A DNA stretch of 64,000 nt, from the NCBI GenBank assembly GCA_031550605.1, contig JAVBOK010000070.1, positions 1-64,000 on the forward strand, in the 5' to 3' direction. The notes beneath the pieces are model-generated. The model made no database searches, had not been told where the DNA came from, and saw only the letters and a program-made list of their open reading frames with translations. How positions within the stretch are numbered: the first letter of the stretch is position 1; each line of letters begins with the position of its first letter. Shown piece by piece: positions 50,539-57,944 of this stretch. Source of the DNA: FLUQ01 sp031550605. GTDB taxonomy: Bacteria; Desulfobacterota; Desulfovibrionia; Desulfovibrionales; Desulfovibrionaceae. Position numbers and translations under genes: made by a program.

Positions 50539-51738
50539 ATGCTTGTTCTCGTCTGCAACGTCGGCAGCACGTCTCTGAAATACAAGCTGTTCAACATGCC
50601 GGATACCACCATCCTGGTGGATGCCAAAATCGAGCGGGTGGGCAACCCGGAATACGCCCTGTTTTCCTATAACAACCCCCGGACCGGATTTCAGGAAAAA
50701 GCGGCCAAAGTCGCGGTGCCCAGCTATACGGAAGGCATCAATCTGTTTCTGTCGTACCTGACCGATCCGGTGAAGGGCGTTCTTGCCAGTATTGACCAGG
50801 TGCAGGCCATCGGATTCAAAACCGTCATCGCCAAAGGTTTTTACGGCATCCACGAACTGACCGACGACGTGCTGGCCGGCATGGAAGCTTACATCAGCGT
50901 GGCCCCGGCCCACAACCCGCCGTATATCGAAGCCATCCGCAAGTTTAAGGAAATCCTGCCGCATACCCTGCTGGTGGGGGTTTTCGAAACCGCCTTTCAC
51001 ACCACCGTGCCTCTGGAACGCAGACTCTACGCTCTGCCCTACGAATGGTACGAAACCTACGGCATCCAGCGCTTGGGCTTTCACGGCGCGTCCCACGGCT
51101 ATATCGCCCGCGAGGTGCAAAAGCGCGCCGGGGATTCCTTCCGCCTGATCTCCTGCCACATGGGCGGCAGCGGGTCCATCTGCGCCATCAGGGACGGCAA
51201 ATCCGTGGCCACCAGCTTCGGCTTTTCCCTGCAGACGGGCATTCCCCACGCCAACCGCTGCGGCGACATGGACGCATACATCTTTCCCTATCTGCTCAGC
51301 CAGGGCATGAGCATGCCGGACATCCTGAAGGGCATCGACAAGAACGGCGGCCTGCTGGGCGTTTCCGGGGTCAGCAACGACCTGCGCGAAGTGGAGGAGG
51401 CCGCGGCCGGGGGCAACAGGCGGGCGCGGCTCGCCATCGACGTGTTCTGCGAAAGCGTGGTCCAGTATGTCGGCGCGTATTACACGGTGCTGGGCGGGCT
51501 GGATTATCTGGTTTTCACCGGAGGCATCGGAGAAAATTCCGCCCTGGTGCGGGGCACGGTTTGCGGCCGTCTGGCCTGCCTGGGCATAACCATCGACCCG
51601 GCGCGCAAACCCGATGCCGCCAACCGGGGCGTGCTTTCGCCCGACGGCGCCCCCGTGACCGTGGCCGTCATCCCCACCAACGAGGAAGTGGGCATCGCCC
51701 AGGATATTTTCGCCAACTTCAGAGTATCATGCCTTTGA
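50539..51738 (+). CDS. Acetate/propionate kinase family protein, variant active site
   Basis: The 399-residue protein has the acetokinase fold signature (VLVCNVGSTSLKYKLF; LGFHGASHGYIA with the conserved His; HANRCGDMDAYIFP with the conserved Arg; FTGGIGENS). Two catalytic positions differ from classical AckA. The motif GHRVVHGG reads GFKTVIAKG (Arg to Lys, both His lost), and FDTAFH reads FETAFH (Asp to Glu). The start has AGGAG. It may be an acyl kinase of other specificity or a weaker acetate kinase. A lactate permease follows 344 bases downstream. Confidence 0.85.
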   Translation: MLVLVCNVGSTSLKYKLFNMPDTTILVDAKIERVGNPEYALFSYNNPRTGFQEKAAKVAVPSYTEGINLFLSYLTDPVKGVLASIDQVQAIGFKTVIAKGFYGIHELTDDVLAGMEAYISVAPAHNPPYIEAIRKFKEILPHTLLVGVFETAFHTTVPLERRLYALPYEWYETYGIQRLGFHGASHGYIAREVQKRAGDSFRLISCHMGGSGSICAIRDGKSVATSFGFSLQTGIPHANRCGDMDAYIFPYLLSQGMSMPDILKGIDKNGGLLGVSGVSNDLREVEEAAAGGNRRARLAIDVFCESVVQYVGAYYTVLGGLDYLVFTGGIGENSALVRGTVCGRLACLGITIDPARKPDAANRGVLSPDGAPVTVAVIPTNEEVGIAQDIFANFRVSCL

Positions 51739-52082
51739 AAAGTTGGGTTCGAATACAATGCCCTGCCGGTGCGAAGCACGGCGTGGCGCCGGCCGCCAGA
51801 TGCCCGCAGGGCGGCCTTGCCGACCGTTACGCAAGCATCCGAAGCGTACAATGCGATACGGCCGGCCGGTAATCCTGTTGAAGCCGGATTACGGGCGCGG
51901 GGCGCTGCCCCGCGCCCCGCAAAGGAACGCAGCCCCCTTGACCCCGTGATGGGGGATTTTGAGAGAACAGCAACCGGACTCGCCGAATCCTGCGCGGCGA
52001 GTCATGCCCCCGCGCCCGCATCGGGGGATTTTTCATGGGCTGCCGCCGGTCCGAAAGGCGCGCCGCCGTAAAAGGCATCCGT
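51739..52082. other. Spacer with repeat module D
   Basis: The 344-base spacer lies between the acyl kinase gene and the lactate permease gene. It contains module D (51876-52040), including hairpin GCGCGGGGC/GCCCCGCGC (51895-51915), and no gene. Confidence 0.55.
51876..52040 (+). repeat. Dispersed repeat module D, copy 2
   Basis: It begins with the same 20 bases as 39644-39663. A GC-rich hairpin and CCCTTGACCCC..GGGGGATTTT follow in the order of copy 1, although the interior differs. Confidence 0.6.
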
Positions 52083-53756
52083 ATGTCAGGTTCCGCTTTT
52101 TCCGCTTCGGCCTGGGCTCCCTTTGCCGCCATGCTGCCCGTGCTCTGGCTGTTCGTCGGCCTGGGCATTCTGAAAGTGCCGGCGCACACGGCCTGCCTGC
52201 TGGGTCTGGCCGGGGGCATGGTTCTGGCTTTCACCGGTTGGGGCATGGCCCCGGACATGCTGCTCAAAGCCGCGCTGGACGGCGTTCTGTTCGCCGTGGT
52301 GCCCATTTTATGGGTCATCCTGGCCGCTTTTCTGACATACAACATCGCCCTGGCCACCAGGGCCGTGGACCAGATCAGGGCGCTGCTGTCCTCCATTTCC
52401 GAAGACAGGCGCATCCAGGCCCTGATCATCGCCTGGGGCTTCGGCAGCTTTCTGGAAGCCGTGGCCGGGTTCGGCACCGCCGTGGCCGTGCCGGCGGCGC
52501 TGCTTATTTCCCTGGGCTTCCGGCCTTTTCCGGCGGCCTTGCTCTGCCTTCTGGCCAACACCATCGCCGTGGCCTTCGGCGGGGTGGGCATACCCGTTAC
52601 CACCCTGGCCCAGATCACCGATCTGCCCGTGGCGGAACTTTCCCGCGCCATTTTGCTGCAACTGACGCCCTTTGTGCTCTGCGTGCCCGCCCTGATCGTG
52701 CTGGCCATCACCGGAAGCCTCGCCGGCCTGCTGGAAGTCTGGCTGCCCACCCTGGCGGCCGGGGTCGCCTTCGGGGCCACGCAGTACGTCACGGCCCTGC
52801 ACGTCGGGCCGGAACTGCCGGCGGTGCTGGGCTCCATCGCGGCCTTCGCCGCGGTAACCATCACGGCCAGGCTGTCTCCGCCCAAACGGCCGTGGACCTT
52901 TGCCCCGGACGTTCCCGCAGGCGCTCCCGCAGCTGTTTCCGCAACCGCTGCCGTTGCTTCCGCCGCTCCTGCCGGCGCGCCTTCCGCCTCGCCGGCCGGG
53001 GCAGGGGGGCCGTCCGGCCGGGCCGTCGCGTCCCGCCTGACGCGCAAGGCCGCGCCCCTGGACATGGCGGCCCAGTTGCGGGCCTGGTCGCCGTATATTC
53101 TGCTGCTCCTTGTCGTGCTGGGCACCAGCCGCCTGTTCCCGGCCGTCAACAGCGCCCTGGCCCAGATCCGCAGTTCCTGGCCGGTGTACGACGGACCGGG
53201 CGGCAAACCGTTCACCGTGCTCTGGCTGCTGACCCCCGGCAGCATGGTCATGGTTTCAGCCGTTCTGGGCGGCCTGATCCAGGGCGCGGGCGTCGGGGAT
53301 CTGATCAGGCTGACCGGGGCCACGGCCCGGCAGTTGGGCAGGACCACCGTGACCATCCTGTGCATCGTGGCCCTGGCCAAGGTGCTGAGCCACAGCGGCA
53401 TGGTGGCTTCCGTGGCCGCGGCCCTGGCCGCCGCCACCGGCGGGGCCTACGCCCTGTTCGCGCCGGTTCTGGGCATGCTGGGCACCTTCATTACCGGCAG
53501 CGACACCAGTTCGAACATTCTGTTCGGCCAACTGCAGCGCGAGGTGGCCATGAAACTGGGCAGCGATCCCGTCTGGCTGGCTGCGGCCAATACCAGCGGA
53601 GCCTGCATCGGCAAGCTGATCTCGCCCCAGAGCATCGCCATCGCCGGCATCGCCGCCGGCCTGCGCGGCAGGGAAGGGGACCTGCTGCTGGCCGCGCTGC
53701 GCTACGCCCTGGCCTTTATCGCCGGCCTGGGCCTGCTTGTGTACTGGTTCGCCTGA
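52083..53756 (+). CDS. lctP: L-lactate permease
   Basis: The 557-residue secondary transporter of the LctP family imports lactate or glycolate, a main electron donor of sulfate reducers. Canonical blocks are WGFGSFLEAVAGFGTAVAVPAALLISLGFRPFPAALLCLLANTIAVAFGGVGIPV and MLGTFITGSDTSSNILFGQLQ...NTSGACIGKLISPQSIAIA. An Ala/Pro-rich hydrophilic insert lies at about residues 280-325. The ATG at 52083 has AAGG upstream. It is probably functionally linked with the acyl kinase upstream (lactate to acetate). Confidence 0.93.
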   Translation: MSGSAFSASAWAPFAAMLPVLWLFVGLGILKVPAHTACLLGLAGGMVLAFTGWGMAPDMLLKAALDGVLFAVVPILWVILAAFLTYNIALATRAVDQIRALLSSISEDRRIQALIIAWGFGSFLEAVAGFGTAVAVPAALLISLGFRPFPAALLCLLANTIAVAFGGVGIPVTTLAQITDLPVAELSRAILLQLTPFVLCVPALIVLAITGSLAGLLEVWLPTLAAGVAFGATQYVTALHVGPELPAVLGSIAAFAAVTITARLSPPKRPWTFAPDVPAGAPAAVSATAAVASAAPAGAPSASPAGAGGPSGRAVASRLTRKAAPLDMAAQLRAWSPYILLLLVVLGTSRLFPAVNSALAQIRSSWPVYDGPGGKPFTVLWLLTPGSMVMVSAVLGGLIQGAGVGDLIRLTGATARQLGRTTVTILCIVALAKVLSHSGMVASVAAALAAATGGAYALFAPVLGMLGTFITGSDTSSNILFGQLQREVAMKLGSDPVWLAAANTSGACIGKLISPQSIAIAGIAAGLRGREGDLLLAALRYALAFIAGLGLLVYWFA

Positions 53757-53820
53757 GGGGGGCCGAAGACCGGAAACGGCCGCCGCGTGCCCATGCCGCG
53801 AAAACCGGGGCCGGAGGAAA

Positions 53821-55167
53821 TCATTTCCCCCGGCCGGAGGCGTTTTTCTCACAAATCGCCGCTTCCAGCACCCGCCGCATCACGTCCGCCTGCCAGGCGA
53901 AATAGGGATTGAAAGTCAGGCGGGCGTGGACCTTGTCCTGTTCCGTATAGCCCCAGTCCGAAAACCACAACTCCGTCCTGCCTTCCCTGCACAGGGCGTA
54001 GGCTTCCGGGGTCTGGCCGTTTTCGCAGATGCGCAGGGTCCCGTCCCGGCCATACAGGGCGTTGTCCGGCGAAAAAAGCGCGGCCATGTGCGAAAAGCGG
54101 CTGATGTGTTCTTGCGGCAGTCTGTCCGGCCGTTGCAGGATGCGGCTTTCGCGGAAAAATTCCGGCGCGCCGTCGGGGCCGCCGCCCGGTTTTTCGCCGG
54201 GCGCGTCTCCGTACCAGATCAGGCGGCTGTCCGGGTGGGTGAAAAATGCGCTGAAGCGTTCGGCGATGAAAGCCGTGTCCAGCACGGAGTCGTGGCGCGA
54301 GACCACGAGCAGCGCGGGTTTTTCGTACGGTTTGCCGTCCAGGACCGCTTCGGCGGCGGCGCGGGTTTGGTGGAACAGGGCGAAGCCGTTCACCGGAATG
54401 TTCATGTACCGCACGGGGGTCTGTTGGGGCCGGTCCGGGGAAGGCTGCCGCCACCAGGTCATGAAGGGACCGATCCAGCCGGCCAGCCAGGTGTTGTTCC
54501 ACCGTGTTCTGAAAGCGGGGGAAAACAGCAGCAGGCCCGCGATGTCCTCATGCGCGGCGGCCAGAAGCAGGGCCAGGTTCGCGCCGGTGGAAAAGCCGCC
54601 CGCGTACACCATGTCCGCGTCGCGGCGCAGGGCGGCGTACTGGTCTTCCGCCAGTCGCCGCCAGTCGCCGGAATCCACGCGGTCCAGGTCCAGGGGGTCC
54701 GTGCCGTGGCCGGGCAGCAGCAGGGCGCGGACCAGAAATCCCTGCTCCGCCAGGGCCGGGCCGATGTCGCTGAAGGAAAAGGGCGAATCGCCCAGGCCGT
54801 GGAGCAGCAGGATGCCCCGGGGAGCTTTACCGCCGGGCGGCAGGCCGGCGGGCCGCCATTCGCGCGGCATGTTCAGGGCGATTTCCGTGCCCGGATCGCG
54901 GATCTGGTATGAACGTTCCGCCGCCAGCCAGACGCGGGCGTCGTCCTGGTACGCCGGGAAGCTGTCCTGCCCCAGCGGCATGGGCGGCCTGGCGGTCAGG
55001 GAAGAGCAGGCGGCAAGCAGGAGGCAAAGGCAGGAGAGGCGGATGGTCGTTGAAACCGTCGCGCGGGGGCGAGGATGACTCGCCGCGTTCCGCGTGGGGC
55101 GCGGGCCTTTTGCCTCCGCGACGGGGAATGGCGCGGGGCGTGTCGGCGGGGTGGGTGCGCTGTTCAT
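53821..55167 (-). CDS. Lipoprotein alpha/beta hydrolase
   Basis: The 448-residue protein has an unusually long N-terminal leader (about 38 residues), then a hydrophobic core with lipobox LLAACSS (Cys54). The hydrolase domain has GILLLHGLGDSPFSF (oxyanion loop), nucleophile Ser193 in GGFSTGANL, a candidate acid in SRHDSVLD and a His in ISRFSHMA. It is likely an envelope esterase or lipase; the substrate is unknown. No nearer start codon is present, so the true start may be a non-ATG codon closer to the signal. Confidence 0.75.
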   Translation of the reverse strand: MNSAPTPPTRPAPFPVAEAKGPRPTRNAASHPRPRATVSTTIRLSCLCLLLAACSSLTARPPMPLGQDSFPAYQDDARVWLAAERSYQIRDPGTEIALNMPREWRPAGLPPGGKAPRGILLLHGLGDSPFSFSDIGPALAEQGFLVRALLLPGHGTDPLDLDRVDSGDWRRLAEDQYAALRRDADMVYAGGFSTGANLALLLAAAHEDIAGLLLFSPAFRTRWNNTWLAGWIGPFMTWWRQPSPDRPQQTPVRYMNIPVNGFALFHQTRAAAEAVLDGKPYEKPALLVVSRHDSVLDTAFIAERFSAFFTHPDSRLIWYGDAPGEKPGGGPDGAPEFFRESRILQRPDRLPQEHISRFSHMAALFSPDNALYGRDGTLRICENGQTPEAYALCREGRTELWFSDWGYTEQDKVHARLTFNPYFAWQADVMRRVLEAAICEKNASGRGK

Positions 55168-55209
55168 GGCTGTCCCCGTGTGCGCGGCGCGGGGCGCCCG
55201 GCCGCCGCG

Positions 55210-56241
55210 TCAGGCCTTGAGATTTCTCTCCTCGACAAAGCGTTTGTACCCCGCGTGGTGCTTGCGGATCATGGCCGGAGGATCAAGCTCGTACGGGCAG
55301 CGGCCGGCGCAGGCACGGCATTCTGTGCATGTTTCGATCCGATTCATTTTTTCCTGCCATTCGGCGGTGACAAAATTCTGCCAGACCCCGCGGTGCAGCA
55401 TCAGCATCATGCGCGCGGCCATGGGGATGGGGATATCCTGAGGACAGGGCAGGCAATAGCCGCAGCCCCGGCAGAATTCCCCGCCCAGGGCGGCGCGCTC
55501 GCGTTGCGCCGACTGTTCCATGGCCGCGTCCCAGGCCGGGGGGGCGGCTTCCAGAGCCAGGAACTCTTCCAGCTCCTCCAGGCGCTGGATGCCCCAGATG
55601 GGCACCACGTTGCCATGGCGCCGCATGAAGGCAAAGGCGGCGGGAATATCCCGCACCAGGCCTCCGGACAGGGCTTTCATGGCGACAAGGCCCACGTCGG
55701 CGGCTTTGCAGCGGGCGGGCAGGTCCAGGTCGGGTCCCGTGGACAGAATGCTGAAGGGAAACTGCACGGTGTCGTACAGACCGGAATCCACGGCCTGCAG
55801 CGCATTGGCCAGGGAATGGGCGGTCAGGCCCAGAAAGCGGACCTTGCCCGCGGCCCTGGCGGCCAGCATGGCCTCGTAGCGGCCGCTGCCGTCGCCGGGC
55901 AGGGGCACGACCTTGGGGTTATGGATCTGGAACAGGTCCAGGTAGTCGGTTTTGAGCAGGCGCAACGAAGTTTCCAAAGATTCCGCGACCTCGGCCCCGT
56001 TTTTTTCAGCCTTGGCCTTGGAGGCGATAATGATGTTCTTGCGCACCGGGGCAAGGGCCGCGCCGATTTTTTCCTCGCTGTCCGAATACACGCGGGCGGT
56101 GTCGTAAAAATTGACCCCGGCCTCGTATGCGCGGCGGAAAATCGCGACCGCCTCCGCCATGCCGCAACGCTGTATGGGCAGCGCGCCGAAACCCAAGCGG
56201 GTGACCCGCAGGCCGGTTCTGCCCAGCCGGATGGTTTCCAT
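55210..56241 (-). CDS. Aldo/keto reductase with C-terminal ferredoxin-type domain
   Basis: The 343-residue oxidoreductase has an AKR barrel with the expected tetrad: Asp and Tyr in NFYDTARVYSDSE, Lys in IIIASKAKAEK, His in LFQIHNP. The C-terminus carries Cys motifs CRGCGYCLPC and CTECRACAGRCPY, predicted to bind one or two 4Fe-4S clusters. Such fusions are common in anaerobes and suggest ferredoxin-linked electron transfer, though the substrate is unknown. It is divergent from a radical SAM gene. Confidence 0.88.
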   Translation of the reverse strand: METIRLGRTGLRVTRLGFGALPIQRCGMAEAVAIFRRAYEAGVNFYDTARVYSDSEEKIGAALAPVRKNIIIASKAKAEKNGAEVAESLETSLRLLKTDYLDLFQIHNPKVVPLPGDGSGRYEAMLAARAAGKVRFLGLTAHSLANALQAVDSGLYDTVQFPFSILSTGPDLDLPARCKAADVGLVAMKALSGGLVRDIPAAFAFMRRHGNVVPIWGIQRLEELEEFLALEAAPPAWDAAMEQSAQRERAALGGEFCRGCGYCLPCPQDIPIPMAARMMLMLHRGVWQNFVTAEWQEKMNRIETCTECRACAGRCPYELDPPAMIRKHHAGYKRFVEERNLKA

Positions 56242-56372
56242 CTCTCATTTCCTCCGGTATCGCGCGGAATTTTTTTTAGTGTATGCCAAAGGAATGCGCC
56301 CGTCCATGCGTTTTGCCTTCGGCGGCCGGACAGGGTATGGTGGGGGCCTTACGAACACAGCGGGAGCATATC

Positions 56373-57302
56373 ATGGCACGTTATTACATGCCGCGGCCCG
56401 AAGACGGGCTGCTGAAAAACATCGCCACCTGGATCAAAACCGGCAGGCGGTTCCGGCCGTCCTTTCCCCGGGCCGTGGAGTTTCAGACCCTTTCCACGTG
56501 CAACGCCACATGCGTGTTCTGCCCGCATTGCCGGAGCCCTAAGGAAATTCCCCACGGCCGCATGGACGACGGCCTGATCAGGAAGATCATCGCCGAATGC
56601 GCCAGGCACATGGTGGGCCGCATCAGCCCGTATCTGACCAACGAACCGCTGATGGACAAGCGCATGCCCGGCATTTTGCGGGACATCAAAAAGACCTGTC
56701 TCCTTCCGGTCAAGACCAAGATCAATTCCAACGCGTCGCTGCTGACCGAGGACGTGGGCCGGCAACTGATCGAGGCGAAGCTCGACCAGCTCTGGATCAG
56801 CGTCAACGGCTATTCGGAGGAAAGCTACCGCGCGTCCATGGGCCTGGATTTCGAACGGACCATGGCCAACATCAATGCCTTTCTGGATATGAAAAAGACC
56901 TTGGGCGTGAAACGGCCGAAGATCGTCATCACCACCATCAAAACCAAACTGGTGGAGCATGAGCTTGAAAAAGCCCGGGAATACTGGGCGTCGCGCGACG
57001 TGAAATTCAGCATCCACAACCTGGACAACCGCAGCGGCGAAGAAGCCACGGACGGAATCCGGCCGGCCGCGCGCAACCCGAAATTCAGGCGCAACTGCGA
57101 TTTGTTCCTGAAACAGGCCTATATCGTGGAAAACGGCGACATGATCATCTGTTGCCACGACTGGCGCCAGAGCGTGGTGGTGGGGAACGTGGCGAAAAAC
57201 TCCATCGCGCAGGTATGGAACTCCGACCGTTTCAAAACGCTGATCTACGAATACCAAGCGCAGAAGTTCGACAACCTGGAAATCTGCCGGGTCTGCCGGT
57301 AA
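56373..57302 (+). CDS. Radical SAM protein with SPASM-type C-terminus
   Basis: The 309-residue enzyme has the CX3CX2C motif in TLSTCNATCVFC for the SAM-binding 4Fe-4S cluster. The C-terminal half has CDLFLKQAYIVENGDMIICCHDW, GNVAKNSIAQVWNSDRF and ICRVC, a SPASM-like auxiliary cluster pattern. Members modify peptides or small molecules; no precursor peptide gene is adjacent. The ATG at 56373 has GGGAG upstream. A dispersed repeat hairpin follows its stop directly. Confidence 0.88.
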   Translation: MARYYMPRPEDGLLKNIATWIKTGRRFRPSFPRAVEFQTLSTCNATCVFCPHCRSPKEIPHGRMDDGLIRKIIAECARHMVGRISPYLTNEPLMDKRMPGILRDIKKTCLLPVKTKINSNASLLTEDVGRQLIEAKLDQLWISVNGYSEESYRASMGLDFERTMANINAFLDMKKTLGVKRPKIVITTIKTKLVEHELEKAREYWASRDVKFSIHNLDNRSGEEATDGIRPAARNPKFRRNCDLFLKQAYIVENGDMIICCHDWRQSVVVGNVAKNSIAQVWNSDRFKTLIYEYQAQKFDNLEICRVCR

Positions 57303-57420
57303 GGCGCTTCCGGTGCGAAAACGCTCCGGCGGATTGCTGGCGCGACGAAGCGCCCGCGGGCGGGCAGCGCGGCATGCTTTCGGGACAGGCCGTTTCGGTC
57401 CGTCCGCATTCAGGAGAAAA
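57303..57420 (-). repeat. Dispersed repeat module A, inverted, with hairpin
   Basis: It begins with the GCGCTTCCGGTGCGAAAACGC hairpin-like segment next to the stop codon. It continues GGCGCGACGAAGCGCCCGCGGGCGGGCAGCGCGGCATGC, matching the reverse complement of 61100-61184. Confidence 0.65.
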
Positions 57421-57455
57421 GCGTTTTGTCTCTTTTCAACACCGGGCCGAGGGGG

Positions 57456-57523
57456 GCCGGGGGGGGACCATTCCCCCCGGGCGGGTTTGGGGGCGGCAGC
57501 CCGAGAAAAGCACCGAGGCCCGA
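57456..57523 (+). repeat. Dispersed repeat module C, copy 2
   Basis: GGCCGGGGGGG.ACCATTCCCCCCGG and GGCGGCAGCCCGAGAAAAGCACCGAGGC match copy 1 at 50241-50306. Confidence 0.65.
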
Positions 57524-57528
57524 GTCTT

Positions 57529-57682
57529 GTGTCTCGTTGCAAAAATTCCGCTTGCCATGGTGTGGGGAATCCTTGCAAGGAACGGTATAGCCGGAAAATG
57601 TGATTTTCAGTTACCGCGCGCCGCGTATTGCGGCGCAAAATCCTTGCGGATCTCGTCGTGTTTGTTTCGCAAACAAACTCTA
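57529..57682 (-). repeat. Dispersed repeat module B, copy 2
   Basis: This is about 75 % identical by eye to 32001-32152. Read on the minus strand it begins at the stop codon of the 40-residue gene with hairpin GTTTGTTT/AAACAAAC, followed by hairpin GCGCCGC-AATAC-GCGGCGC. Confidence 0.7.
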
Positions 57683-57802
57683 GAAAAAGTAAAGCGCCGC
57701 GCCCACGGCCAGGGCGAAAACGACGGCCCCGAACAACAGGTGCAGCCCCTGGCTGTACCGTTCCAGAAGTTCGGGCGCGGTTTTTTTGCTCTGCTCTGTC
57801 AT
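57680..57802 (-). CDS. Small single-pass membrane protein (40 residues)
   Basis: The product has a charged N-terminus (MTEQSKKTAPELLERYSQGL) and one membrane helix (LLFGAVVFALAVGAALYFF) at its C-terminus. GGAGG lies 6 bases before the ATG at 57802, which supports it as a true gene. It is not recognised. Its position between repeat module B and a divergent gap gives no clue to role. Confidence 0.55.
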   Translation of the reverse strand: MTEQSKKTAPELLERYSQGLHLLFGAVVFALAVGAALYFF

Positions 57803-57944
57803 GACGGCCTCCGGTGCGGATTGCGGCGGTCCGCGGTTCGGGAACGGACATCCGAGTGCAACCGCAGGGTGCATCAGGAACTTCTGCCATTGTCCGGCAG
57901 TGCATGCATCCGCCGGGGGCTCCGCGCGGCATTGCGGTTTTTCT

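Larger units (their letters stand above)
57303..57679. other. Repeat-only spacer after the radical SAM gene
   Basis: The 377-base spacer is made almost wholly of dispersed modules: A (57303-57420, inverted), C (57456-57523) and B (57529-57682). No gene is present. Confidence 0.65.

Noticed and set aside
51745..51770. GGGTTCGAATACAATGCCC resembling a tRNA T-arm
   Set aside because: The loop and stem do not fit TTCGANTCC with a 5-bp stem, and no acceptor, D or anticodon arm is present around it.
51959..53905. A 648-residue frame overlapping lctP in another phase
   Set aside because: Arg/Gly/His-rich shadow of the LctP coding sequence, with no ribosome site.
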